This document shows positions 44,701 to 53,516 of a stretch of 64,000 nucleotides of DNA, piece after piece. This DNA is from Chitinophaga nivalis (GTDB taxonomy: Bacteria; Bacteroidota; Bacteroidia; Chitinophagales; Chitinophagaceae): positions 5,940,087-6,004,086 of the forward strand of contig NZ_JAPDNR010000001.1 of NCBI RefSeq assembly GCF_025989125.1, in the 5' to 3' direction. The position numbers and the translations under genes are program-made. Each line of letters opens with the position of its first letter. Position 1 is the stretch's first letter. The notes beneath the pieces were generated by a model. The model was not told the DNA's origin. It was given only the letters and a program-made list of their open reading frames with translations, and did not search any database.

Positions 44701-47700
44701 CGCCAGTTGGGTATACAAAATGGAATCAAAGCCGTAATCATCCAGGACTACCTGCGGTTCTATATTCTCTGCCGGGATGGCCAGCAACCGGGCGGCATGC
44801 GCCGTCAGTGCCTGCAGGAGCGTATCGGACGGCACTTCTTTTACCGGTGGTACTTCGGCTGTTCGTATAGCCATTGGTGTGATGGTGTCGTTTGTCACGG
44901 CATTTGTGCCAGCTCCCTGCAGGTAACCGGCAATGGCAGCCAGCGTATTATATTCAAAAAATAATGGTGGCGTGATTTGCCGGTCATACGTTTTGCTCAG
45001 CTCTTCCGCCAGTTGGGTATACAAAATGGAATCAAAGCCGTAATCATCCAGGACTACCTGCGGTTCTATATTCTCTGCCGGGATGGCCAGCAGCCGGGCG
45101 GCATGCGCCGTGAGTTCCTGCAGGAGCGTATCAGGCTGGCTGTCATTAACAGGTGCCGTTTGTGCTGTTCGTGTATCCGTTGCCATTATAGTGTCGTTTT
45201 TTGACGCCAGTACGGGTTGCAGGATGGTTTGCTGTAGTTTGTCCGTATCGCCTGCCAGCACGAGTACCTGGCTCACCGGATATGCCATGGCCGCGTACAG
45301 GACTGTCATAGCTGCTCTCGTATCAATGGCCTTCAATCCGGTTTTGTCGTACAGCTGTTTTTGTACCACCGGCGCCATGTTCATGCCTCCCTCTTCCCAT
45401 AATGGCCAGTCCAGTGAAATAGTAGTTCCCTGCCGCCGGCCGTTTTTCACCTCGTAGTTCCGCCAACCTGCAAAGGCATCCATAAATGCATTTGCAGCCG
45501 CATAATCCGCTTGTCCTGCATTTCCGAGCGCACCGGTAAAGGAAGCACACAACAGCACAAAATCAAGCTTAAAATGGGCACTGGCGGTATCTATGTGCAG
45601 CAGTCCCCGTACTTTGGGCGCCAGCACCGCCTCCAGCTCCGCCGGCGTTTTTTTAATGAGATAATTATCCTGTAACAATCCTGCCGCATGCAGTATACCA
45701 TCGAGCCGGCCATAAGTAGTGTTGATCCACTCCATCAGGGCGGTAACAGCAGCTGCGTTGCTGACATCCGTTTGCCGGTATACGATCCGGGCGCCGGCGG
45801 CTGCGAGCCGGTTAACCTCTTCTGCCGGCACTGCACTGCGTCCTGTGAGAATAACCGTAGCCGTAGCTGCCGCACGGGTAATTTCATGGGCAAACAACCG
45901 ACCCAGTGCGCCACTACCACCGGTAATCAGGTATATCCCTTCTGCCTTCCACGGCACTACCGGCGTGGCTGCAGGTGAGATGATCTCCCACTTCCTGATC
46001 TGCCAGCCGTTGTCCGCAGCGCGGAAACAACCTGGCTTTCCTACATCCCTGGCTGCCTGCAGCAGCCGGGCCATGCTGCCGATAGCAGGGACCCTTTCCA
46101 TGCCCAGCAACTGCACTGTCAGCCAGGGATATTCTATAGCAGCCGTATCCAGCATACCAGACAGCCCCCATAAAAACGGCTGCGCTTCCGGTACCGGTAT
46201 CACGACCTGTAATAAGGTATTGCCTTCCGGCTTTTCTTTTATCAGTTGTTGCAGACATGCCAACAGGCGGTTGGCATACACACCAAATATTTCCGCAGGG
46301 GCCAGCGCCGCCGTGGTGAGTGTAAATACTTCCCAACGCGGCCACAGCTGCTGTATCTCCGCTACATAGGCGGGGCTGTCTGCCGCCAGCAACAATGCCT
46401 CCCGGACATACTGCCGTTCGGCCGGCACCGTTACTATAGCCGGCACCCACGCCGGTTGTAACAGCAAAGTATTGGCCTGTGGCGTCACGGGCGCTTTTGC
46501 CGGTTTCACCTGACGGGCCGTAAAACCGATGAGCTGCATACATACTTCCCCCTTGTCATCATAGTAGATGATATCTGCCCGATAACGGTTCTGAGAGAAA
46601 TCTGCCGTTTTATTTTTACGGACAACCAGGCGGGAAGGTTCCCGCCGGTTGTGGATATATAAGCCATCCAGTGCGAAAGGCAGGAACATGTTATCACTCA
46701 AACCCTGCGTATTCCGCACCCCTGCAAACAAGGTAACAGCGGCTTGTAAAGCTGCATCCAGGATACCCGGATGCCATGTAAATGCCGTTAATTTTGTGGC
46801 GGCATCTCCTGGTCGCGCCAGTGTTGCCCACACAGTATCATCCTGTACATATAATGTGGTAATGGCACGAAAAGCCGGGCCGTAGGCAAATCCGGCCTGT
46901 TCCATCTGCTGATAAAAAGTGTCACCGGCGATCACTTCCGCGGCTGGTGGTATGGCCGTAACGCCCGGCGTCACGACTTCCTTGCTACCCGCCAGCACCG
47001 TTCCCTGCGCTACTATATTCTGTGCCTGCTGTGAACCGGTAAAAAAGCTAACATTCACGGCGGTATGGCTACCTGACAGCTCCACAAACAACTCCTGTGG
47101 TGTACCATCGGGTTGAAAAGGTTGTATCCAAACTATATTTTCCAGGTATACCGGCGCTGTTGGCGATGCCTCCCATGCTTTCACCGCTGCTTCCCGGGCC
47201 ATCTCCAGGTACACCACACCGGGGAAAATGATTTTCCCGCCAATCACATGATCCCGTAGAAAAACTTCTTCTCCACTGAATGATCCGCTGTAGCATTGCG
47301 GAGCAAAGGCCGACAGATTACGCCGGATCAGATGCGGCATGGCAGAAGCCACAGGTGTTTCCGTGGTGATCCAATGCCGTTCCCTGGCAAACGGATATAC
47401 GGGCAAGGCTATACGTTTTGCTTCCTTTCCGGAAAATAGTTGCTCCCACCGGAACATTTCTCCCCGCACATATCTTTCTCCCAACAGGAGCAACTCTCCT
47501 TTGAAGTAACCATTTCCCTCGTGCTCCAGGGTAAAACCACTGGTATCTTCTGTGGCAGCTACAGTCTGGTAGTCTGCCACCCCTTTTATAAAGTCTGCTG
47601 CCGTACCGTTTTCCAGGTAAGCAGCCAGTATCGTTTTCAGGTTATCAGTATCCGTTGCGATCACCAACGCCCGATGCGCAAAATGCTCTCTTCCGGCAGC

Positions 47701-49209
47701 CAGGGTAAAGGCAATATCACGCAGGGATACCTGCGGTGGCATCTCCTGCAGCCATCCGTACAAATCCCGGATACGTTGTTCGAGGGCAATAGTTGTTTTG
47801 GCAGAAAGGCATACCGGGTAACAGGACAACGTACCACCGGCTACCGGTAATACTGCCGGCGCTTCTTCCACGATGACATGACTATTCGTACCGCCGAAGC
47901 CGAATGAACTCACACCAGCCCGCCGCGGCAACGGTTCCCCCTGTGCATCCACCAGCGCTTTCCATTCCTGTGTACCTGCTACTACAAAGAAAGGGCTGCC
48001 ACTGGTATCGATGGCAGGATTCAGCTGATGAAAATTTGGTTGTCCCGGTAACTTGCCATGCTGTAATGCCAGCAATACTTTTATCACGCCCGCCACTCCT
48101 GCCGCTGATTCCAGGTGGCCAATATTGGCTTTCACAGATCCGAGCGCGCAGCTATCCGGTGATAGTGGCTGTCCGGCGGTAGCCGTAAATGCTTTCACCA
48201 ATCCACGGTACTCAATAGGATCGCCCTTGGGTGTTCCTGTGCCATGGGCTTCTACATAGTTAATGGTATCTGCAGCAATACCTGCCCGCAAAATTGCCTG
48301 ACTGATTACTGCTGCCTGCGCCGCTTCACCCGGATAGGTAAGCGTGTGATTTTTACCACCATGATTCACCGCACTTCCCTTGAGAATGCCATAAATATGA
48401 TCTCCATCTGCCAGGGCCTGCGACAAGGTTTTGAGCAACAGTACACCGGCGCCTTCACTCCTCGCATACCCATCGGCATCCTGATCAAAAGATTTGCTGG
48501 TACCCGTTGGTGATAACATCCCGGTTTTGGAAAAAGAAATATGACGGGTGGGTGTTAACAGCAGACTGATACCACCGGCCAGCGCCATCTTACACTCTCC
48601 CTGCCGGATGGATTGCATCGCCAGGTGTATCGCATGTAAAGAACTGGAGCAGGCTGTATCTACCGGCACACTGGGACCTGTAAAATTAAAAAAGTACGAA
48701 ACCCGGTTGGGGATGATCGCTGCAGCTGTTCCGGTGGAATGATGCGCTTCTATCGGAAAGTCTTTTACCCTTTCCTGTAATTCCTTGTAATCAAAATTAA
48801 ATACGCCCAGGTATACCGCCGTATCACTGCCCGAAAGTGAGGAAGGGCGGATCCCCGCATCTTCCAGGCAAGCCCATGACAGCTCCAGCATAATACGTTG
48901 TTGCGGGTCCATGGTGCGGGCTTCTGTACCGGAGATCTTGAAAAAGCCGGCATCAAAACAATCCGCCTGGTCAATCATACCCGCCCATTTACTCCCGCTT
49001 GTATTGGCACTGTTCTTCGGATCTCCCCAATAGTTGCGCCAGTCCCATCTTTCCGGCAGTATCTCTCCTACACTGCAAACAGTTTGTTCCAGATTTTTCC
49101 AGAACTGTCTGTAATCCGCTGCGCCGGGAAAACGTCCCGCCATTCCTACCACTGCTATATCGTCATTACATGACGGTGCCTGTCCGGCAGTATTAAGTCC
49201 AGAGTTCAT
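41770..49209 (-). CDS. Trans-AT type I polyketide synthase: KS-DH-KR-ACP-ACP-ACP-ACP-KS-ACP (cluster gene 8)
   Basis: 2479 residues. KS1 about 17-450 with C187 (DTACSSSL), H322 (EAHGTGT) and H365 (NIGHLE); post-KS linker to 612 ending in LPVYPFARERHW. DH about 630-905 with H654 (DHVIGGKIIFPG) and D818 (HPGILDAALQ). KR about 1088-1330 with TGGSGALG, S1223, Y1236 and N1240 in ASFTGALGNAGQADYAAAN, and LQD at 1179-1181 of the B-type class. Four ACPs with DYGFDSI serines S1394, S1496, S1597, S1700. KS2 about 1776-2200 with C1936, H2071, H2118. ACP5 S2426. There is no AT, no enoylreductase and no thioesterase; the AT and ER are on the next protein. All catalytic residues are intact. Confidence 0.93.
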   Translation of the reverse strand: MNSGLNTAGQAPSCNDDIAVVGMAGRFPGAADYRQFWKNLEQTVCSVGEILPERWDWRNYWGDPKNSANTSGSKWAGMIDQADCFDAGFFKISGTEARTMDPQQRIMLELSWACLEDAGIRPSSLSGSDTAVYLGVFNFDYKELQERVKDFPIEAHHSTGTAAAIIPNRVSYFFNFTGPSVPVDTACSSSLHAIHLAMQSIRQGECKMALAGGISLLLTPTRHISFSKTGMLSPTGTSKSFDQDADGYARSEGAGVLLLKTLSQALADGDHIYGILKGSAVNHGGKNHTLTYPGEAAQAAVISQAILRAGIAADTINYVEAHGTGTPKGDPIEYRGLVKAFTATAGQPLSPDSCALGSVKANIGHLESAAGVAGVIKVLLALQHGKLPGQPNFHQLNPAIDTSGSPFFVVAGTQEWKALVDAQGEPLPRRAGVSSFGFGGTNSHVIVEEAPAVLPVAGGTLSCYPVCLSAKTTIALEQRIRDLYGWLQEMPPQVSLRDIAFTLAAGREHFAHRALVIATDTDNLKTILAAYLENGTAADFIKGVADYQTVAATEDTSGFTLEHEGNGYFKGELLLLGERYVRGEMFRWEQLFSGKEAKRIALPVYPFARERHWITTETPVASAMPHLIRRNLSAFAPQCYSGSFSGEEVFLRDHVIGGKIIFPGVVYLEMAREAAVKAWEASPTAPVYLENIVWIQPFQPDGTPQELFVELSGSHTAVNVSFFTGSQQAQNIVAQGTVLAGSKEVVTPGVTAIPPAAEVIAGDTFYQQMEQAGFAYGPAFRAITTLYVQDDTVWATLARPGDAATKLTAFTWHPGILDAALQAAVTLFAGVRNTQGLSDNMFLPFALDGLYIHNRREPSRLVVRKNKTADFSQNRYRADIIYYDDKGEVCMQLIGFTARQVKPAKAPVTPQANTLLLQPAWVPAIVTVPAERQYVREALLLAADSPAYVAEIQQLWPRWEVFTLTTAALAPAEIFGVYANRLLACLQQLIKEKPEGNTLLQVVIPVPEAQPFLWGLSGMLDTAAIEYPWLTVQLLGMERVPAIGSMARLLQAARDVGKPGCFRAADNGWQIRKWEIISPAATPVVPWKAEGIYLITGGSGALGRLFAHEITRAAATATVILTGRSAVPAEEVNRLAAAGARIVYRQTDVSNAAAVTALMEWINTTYGRLDGILHAAGLLQDNYLIKKTPAELEAVLAPKVRGLLHIDTASAHFKLDFVLLCASFTGALGNAGQADYAAANAFMDAFAGWRNYEVKNGRRQGTTISLDWPLWEEGGMNMAPVVQKQLYDKTGLKAIDTRAAMTVLYAAMAYPVSQVLVLAGDTDKLQQTILQPVLASKNDTIMATDTRTAQTAPVNDSQPDTLLQELTAHAARLLAIPAENIEPQVVLDDYGFDSILYTQLAEELSKTYDRQITPPLFFEYNTLAAIAGYLQGAGTNAVTNDTITPMAIRTAEVPPVKEVPSDTLLQALTAHAARLLAIPAENIEPQVVLDDYGFDSILYTQLAEELSKTYDRQITPPLFFEYNTLAAIAGYLQGAGTNAVTNDTIIPMATRTAPPPVKESLSDTLLEELTAYAARLLAIPAENIESQVILDDYGFDSILYTQLAEELSKAYGQQITPPLFFEYNTLAAIANYLRSNGVHAAAATDRGTPADIRTEKVSPVKQHPSDTLLQQLTNHAARLLEIPAGEMAPDVALHDYGFDSILYGQFADELNNIHTKKVTPPLFLKYKTLAALAAYLSAGEAQPATVNGHTTPIDTPADRAVTATPSWERVWEEGEVPVAIIGMSAHLPMAGDVHQFWKNLQEGKDCITQMPQERKVKGEEDKNWWGGFIDDLYAFDPEFFGLFPAEAAYIDPQQRLLMMEAWKAIEDAGYAPRSLAGSQTAVFAGVSAHEYSNFLARIGVKAKGYTAPAMVASVGPNRISYLLDLHGPSEPVDTACSSGLVAVLRAVESLRNGNCDMALAGGVNALQSTDFFISYSKAGMLSEDGRCKTFSDKANGYVRSEGAGMICLKRLADAERDGDHIYGIILAGAENHGGRANSLTAPNVKAQAAVLKTAYTRARIDPRTITYLEAHGTGTALGDPVEINALKAAFEELYAAGGYPMPQTPHCGIGAVKSSIGHLEYAAGIAGIIKVLLQLQHRQIVKNIHCQYLNPYIRLTDSPFYIVQESKPWETIHDATGLPLPARAGVSSFGFGGVNAHVVLEEYPRPVYRVSTSPVLIVLSARNREQLRDKVTQLLAAIDSGRYTDAMLTSIAYTLQTGRDTMDIRIAVCVNSLAMLKEKFTTWLMVGDSAAGIHTGESVLSPGRRAKSAATVAAGATNDLEGLAAHWVKEGQADWQALYTGKQQRISLPAYPFAKEYCYPQPEISTPVRQEAPATPGAGLREPASRSSVTLPALIQLLTKEVAGMLGIATHELDAGVSLEDYGFDSIRFTQFADQLNEKYQLQLTPTVFFNYPDIDQLAGYLLAHYPGAFTSSAATAQL
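44305..45132 (-). repeat. Tandem ACP-coding repeats inside the PKS gene
   Basis: The string CGCCAGTTGG recurs at 44398, 44701 and 45007, spaced 303 and 306 bases, in three units coding ACP3, ACP2 and ACP1. ACP1 and ACP2 match almost base for base, including the linker GYLQGAGTNAVTN. ACP4 is more divergent. Sign of recent duplication or gene conversion. Confidence 0.85.
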
Positions 49210-49290
49210 GATTGAAAAATTTCAGATGTCAGTAATCGGTAATCGGTAACAGGTATTTATATATCCGGCTATAACAAGCCATACCTGCTG

Positions 49291-49569
49291 CTATTCCACC
49301 ATTCTGAAAGCAGTTTCCGGTACCCGCCCCTGTATATTGCCGGTTTCATCTACTTCTTCTCCTTTACAGTGCAATAGCTTTAATCCCGGATAACCCGGTA
49401 AACAACGTATATCCGTCAGCTGTATCATAACAGATTTATAATGGGTTTCGAACTGATAGGTATCTGCAATCTGTGGCCGCACCGGTACCACCGCCTTTAA
49501 TCTGTGAGCTACCAGTATGCCCATTTCATTCAACAACTCACAGGAGATCACTAATAAGTACTTTTCCAT
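49291..49569 (-). CDS. Small protein between PKS and AT-ER (cluster gene 7), unknown
   Basis: 93 residues from the ATG at 49569 (MEKYLLVISCELLNEMG); the frame before it opens with TTG. It has alternating strands and a C-terminal acidic stretch (CKGEEVDETGNIQGRVP), so a small beta-barrel or hotdog-like fold is possible. No catalytic motif is seen. The start lies 12 bases after the AT-ER stop, so it is likely to be translated in step with it. Role unknown. Confidence 0.6.
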   Translation of the reverse strand: MEKYLLVISCELLNEMGILVAHRLKAVVPVRPQIADTYQFETHYKSVMIQLTDIRCLPGYPGLKLLHCKGEEVDETGNIQGRVPETAFRMVE

Positions 49570-49581
49570 ACACAAGGGGGT

Positions 49582-51843
49582 TTAAGATGCTTCCGTAAAT
49601 ATTTTTACTCTTTCATGCAATATGTCTGCTGCCCCTTGCATAATCTTCAGGGCAATATCGTCTGCGTGCCTGTTACGCCAGTTTTCCAGTGGTGTTCCTT
49701 TCACCCATTGATTAAATGCTCCCAGTGCAGGCCCGCAATGTACCTGGAAGTTTACCCGCTGCTGTTCATCACCCGTTTCTGCGATCTTACCTGAATACCC
49801 GAAATACCAGCGGAACAGATAAGCCATCATTTGTTTTGGATTGGCTTTTGCCGCAGCAAATTTCTCCGGCGGATAATATGCCTCACAATCCTGATATACC
49901 GCTTCGAAGCTTCGCTGAAAATAACGGGAAGCAATTTGTTCGCGGGTATCTGCATCTATTTCATCGATACTGTTATATTGTTTGTAGAGTTCGTAGAGTT
50001 TGTTGGCTCTCCCGGGAAAGAGTACCCCTTTTTTCAATACCTGTACGCGGGCGCCGGTTTCAAACATATCGCCTGCAGGCGCATAGGCCGTATCCTGCAC
50101 ATTGATGTTTTGCAACAGGTCTTTTACCGCATCGCTGGTTGCTGCTTCCACAGTACATTGGTTGATGGAGCCCGTCAGAATAAAATCTGCACCCAGTACG
50201 AAGGCGGCCGCTGCTGCCTCCGGTGTACCGATGCCTCCTGCAGCCCCTACGTTGATCCGTTGCCGGTAGCCATGTCTGGTACATAGGTCATCGCGCAGGC
50301 GAATCATGGTTGGTAATAAGGTAAAGGCTACGCCCATATCCGTATGGCCGCCGGAATCTGCTTCCACACAAATATCATCTGCCACCGGTATCGCAGTTGC
50401 CAGTGCCGCTTCTGCTGCTGTAATTTTTTGCTCCTGCAGCAAGGCGGCTACCAAAGCCGGTGCGGCGGGTCGCAGGAAGTTTTCTGCCACTTCCGGCCGG
50501 GACAATTTCGCGATAATACGTACCGGGCTTACTACGGTACCATCCGGCAGCTGCCGCAACCCCGTCAGGCGGAGTCTGACCAATGCCTTACTCACCTGTA
50601 TATAAGCTGCTGCCTCCACATTCGGTACTTTGTATTGCAACAATACATCCACCATCTCTTCTTCCCGCGGGCTGTTCAGTAGGTTAATGCCATAGGCTTC
50701 GCCCTGCTGCAAGGCCTCCTGTATATACCGGATATCGGCGGCAACCTTCACGGGATCTACTCCTCCGGTACCCAGAAACCCCATCATACCAGCTTTGGCC
50801 ATGCGTATTACCAGCTCTTTGGAAGCAATTCCATGTACCATGGCACCGGATAAATAGGCGTAACGGATCTTATAACGTTGCCGGAATGCTGCCGTTCCCA
50901 GGCTGGTCGCCTTTATGACCAGTTCTGCGGCAGGCGTGTGTCCGTTACCGTTAACGGTCTGTTTTGCGGTTGCACCGTTGGTGGCTGTCGTTATTTCCAT
51001 AGGAGCAGCTGTTATAAAATCATTCAATTTCGTTAATACATTTCCCGGCCCTACTTCTGTAAAGGTGTGTACACCTGCAGACCGGAGAAAGGAAATACTT
51101 TCATACCACTTCACCGGATTCGTGAGCTGTTCTACCAGCAACGCAGCAACGTTATGCTGGTCATAGGGCCTTGCCGTTACATTCGCAATGACAGGCCGTT
51201 GCAGTGGCTGAAAATGATAGGATGTAAGGAAAGACCGGAACGCTTCCGTAGCAGCGGCCATATACCGGGAATGAAAAGCACCGCTTACATTCAAGGGAAA
51301 ATACAACCGGGCGCCATTGGCCTGAAAATCGGCCTGTGCAGCCAATACTTCTTCTTTCAGTCCGGATATGACTACCTGTTCGCGTGAATTATAATTAGCA
51401 ATATCAATATGCCGGTAATCGTATTTATGTAACACCTCCAGTACCTGATCCATGGTTAATCCTACCACAGCAGCCATCCCTCCGTGTTTCACTCCCGACA
51501 TGATTTCTGCTCTTTTCTTCACCAGCTCCAACCCGGTTTCAAAGGAGAAGGCACCGGCGGCAAATAAAGCCACATACTCTCCCAGACTATGTCCCAGCAT
51601 GTAATCGGGTGGATTTTCTTCCGCTGTTTTATCCAGGTACATCAAGGCTCCCACTACATACAAGGCAGGCTGTGTATATAGCGTATCATTCAATGACTTA
51701 TCAGGATCATGCAAACAACGCGTAGCAATGTCATATCCCAGTATGCGTGAAGCAGTAGTACTGAGCTGATCATATGCGGCAAAGAGCGAACCTCCCATGC
51801 CTGCGCGCTGAGATCCTTGTCCGGGAAACAAATATGCTTTCAT
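49582..51843 (-). CDS. Fused malonyl acyltransferase - PfaD-type enoylreductase (trans-acting; cluster gene 6)
   Basis: 753 residues. AT part about 1-285: LFPGQGSQRAGMG, S86 in GHSLGEY, H191 in GAFHSRY. GAFH is the usual malonyl-specific form. A linker with TNGATAKQTVNGNG follows. The second part about 310-753 is a PfaD-type FMN TIM-barrel reductase with KAGMMGFLGTGG, NVGAAGGIGTPEAAAAAFVLGADF and a C-terminal helical cap. The AT loads malonyl onto the ACPs of the AT-less synthase; the ER reduces enoyl-ACP. The fusion is common in trans-AT clusters. It opens the second half of the operon after a gap of 418 bases from the AraC gene. Confidence 0.92.
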   Translation of the reverse strand: MKAYLFPGQGSQRAGMGGSLFAAYDQLSTTASRILGYDIATRCLHDPDKSLNDTLYTQPALYVVGALMYLDKTAEENPPDYMLGHSLGEYVALFAAGAFSFETGLELVKKRAEIMSGVKHGGMAAVVGLTMDQVLEVLHKYDYRHIDIANYNSREQVVISGLKEEVLAAQADFQANGARLYFPLNVSGAFHSRYMAAATEAFRSFLTSYHFQPLQRPVIANVTARPYDQHNVAALLVEQLTNPVKWYESISFLRSAGVHTFTEVGPGNVLTKLNDFITAAPMEITTATNGATAKQTVNGNGHTPAAELVIKATSLGTAAFRQRYKIRYAYLSGAMVHGIASKELVIRMAKAGMMGFLGTGGVDPVKVAADIRYIQEALQQGEAYGINLLNSPREEEMVDVLLQYKVPNVEAAAYIQVSKALVRLRLTGLRQLPDGTVVSPVRIIAKLSRPEVAENFLRPAAPALVAALLQEQKITAAEAALATAIPVADDICVEADSGGHTDMGVAFTLLPTMIRLRDDLCTRHGYRQRINVGAAGGIGTPEAAAAAFVLGADFILTGSINQCTVEAATSDAVKDLLQNINVQDTAYAPAGDMFETGARVQVLKKGVLFPGRANKLYELYKQYNSIDEIDADTREQIASRYFQRSFEAVYQDCEAYYPPEKFAAAKANPKQMMAYLFRWYFGYSGKIAETGDEQQRVNFQVHCGPALGAFNQWVKGTPLENWRNRHADDIALKIMQGAADILHERVKIFTEAS

Positions 51844-52235
51844 ATTAATTCTTAGCCGGTTACTTACTTATAATAGTAACAGTTAGGTATTGCTGGTGTA
51901 CCCATACAATACTTAATGGTTATTTTCAATGCCCTTTTAATAAGGAATAAAAGCGTGACTATATCTGCAGGATATATAACCCGGATATATATTTATGTAT
52001 TTATGACTATCAAAATGTGATTAAACGGTAGTAAGCGTTTGTTTGTAAGGAGTAACTGTATTCTGATTAATGATTTATGATTCTTCATTCATCTATCCGT
52101 CGGATGGAGGTTCGAGGCAAACAGGGAACAATTTCCTGATTATGCATACTGTTCATTTGCTATCCGGGGTTTAAACTTTCCAACCTTGACGGTAAAGTTA
52201 AAGATCAAATCAACAGCTTTATTTTTTTCTTATAT
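51844..52235. other. Intergenic region between AT-ER and AraC genes
   Basis: About 390 bases, AT-rich. It must hold the promoter if the PKS half of the cluster is separately transcribed. No TAnnTTTG box was found on the minus strand. Confidence 0.4.
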
Positions 52236-52278
52236 CCTGATCGGGTGATTTTTTTGCCTGATCAGGTGATTTTTTTTC
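52236..52278. repeat. Imperfect tandem repeat at the AraC gene 3' end
   Basis: CCTGATCGGGTGATTTTTTTG is followed directly by CCTGATCAGGTGATTTTTTT. The second copy contains the palindrome CCTGATCAGG and the stop codon of the AraC gene. Could act as a plus-strand terminator. Confidence 0.6.
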
Positions 52279-53251
52279 TTACACTACCGGGTGTTATCCC
52301 AAAGTATTTACAGAAAGTACTGTTGAACCGGGATGCGCTGCTGTATCCTACTTCTTTTCCGATCACTGCCACCTTCACTTCCGTATGTTTTAGCAAGTAC
52401 ATCGCTTTCTTCATTCTTGTATCGGTGAGTAAGGTGGTAAAGGAAGTATCTCCCAGGCGGCAGATTTTTTTTAACCGGTATTCACTGATGCTAAATGCTT
52501 TCAGTATGTTCTCTGCCGTGATATGTTTGTGCAGATTTTTTTCCAGATATCCTGTTATCTGCTGCAGTAACAGCATATCCTCCTGATTTTGATCAGCGGG
52601 TATGGTACCGGTGGCCTGCAGCAAGGTTTTATTGAATTCAAATAACAATTCCCGCACCTTGATATGCATATAAGCAGGAACAATACTTTCCGGTTCTCTG
52701 CAATACAAAATCTGCTGCAGACAAAGCTTACAATCGGAAGTAATCGGATAGGTAAAATCGAGGATGGTCTGTTCACCTTTTTCTTGAGGCTGTAACATAT
52801 TGGCCACCAGCAAAGGGAAATACCGGCTTAGATCGGGCAACCACCAATGATCAGTCCAAAGCAGTATCATCAGGTATTCACCTGGTTCTACAGCACAGTT
52901 AAAATCCCGTGGCGGTAATCCCACCAGGCTAACCATACCGGCTTTATTTTCTACTGCCGGCAACACACTCCATACCGGCGTTTCTGTAGCTTTCAGGATG
53001 TAATTAAACAGCCATCCTTTCCGATCGGTATGACACTGTAAAGTAATGGCGGTTGTTGTTTCCAGCTGTACAATCATCAACCGGAACCGCAGTTCCGTCA
53101 ATTCCTGTACACGTATCATGCAGCCACGTTCCTTTATCAGCCATCCGTCCGGCAATGGCCATGTCTGTCGTAATATTTCCGGATCAGTAATCTCCTGCTT
53201 GAATATTACTGTAGCACCGGGAACATACGTTTGGGGAATGATAAAATACAT
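52262..53251 (-). CDS. AraC-family regulator, cluster-situated (cluster gene 5)
   Basis: 329 residues. C-terminal AraC helix-turn-helix about 230-328: HITAENILKAFSISEYRLKK, FTTLLTDTRMKKAMYLLKH and IGKEVGYSSASRFNSTFCKYFGITPGS. The first ~220 residues are a long sensor region with no family I know (PVWSVLPAVENKAGMVSLVG). Set in the middle of the cluster between terpene synthase and AT-ER genes, it is a good candidate for pathway-specific control, perhaps by sensing a product. Intergenic gaps of 418 and 265 bases flank it. Confidence 0.88.
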   Translation of the reverse strand: MYFIIPQTYVPGATVIFKQEITDPEILRQTWPLPDGWLIKERGCMIRVQELTELRFRLMIVQLETTTAITLQCHTDRKGWLFNYILKATETPVWSVLPAVENKAGMVSLVGLPPRDFNCAVEPGEYLMILLWTDHWWLPDLSRYFPLLVANMLQPQEKGEQTILDFTYPITSDCKLCLQQILYCREPESIVPAYMHIKVRELLFEFNKTLLQATGTIPADQNQEDMLLLQQITGYLEKNLHKHITAENILKAFSISEYRLKKICRLGDTSFTTLLTDTRMKKAMYLLKHTEVKVAVIGKEVGYSSASRFNSTFCKYFGITPGSVRKKIT

Positions 53252-53516
53252 ATATCTTTTTCAATAGCCAGCGCGCAGTACCACCCTGTTACTATTGATA
53301 TTACTGTCTCACGCTGTATATAATCATAATGCTGTCAGCCCATAAAAGATGGTACCGGGCGGGTATGCAATACTGTAGAATCGCTGCAGGATGAGGATGC
53401 AAATGCCCTCGTCCTGAGGGAACTTAATACAGCAGGCTGTGGAGGAACTGCACGTCAGATTAATTACCCAGGTACAAAAATCTTCAATGGTCATTTCTAC
53501 TCATCCAACGGCCGGT

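Noticed and set aside
44305..45132. Regular 303-306 base spacing, like a CRISPR array
   Set aside because: It is a coding repeat of ACP domains with intact DSI motifs, not 30-40 base repeats with unique spacers.
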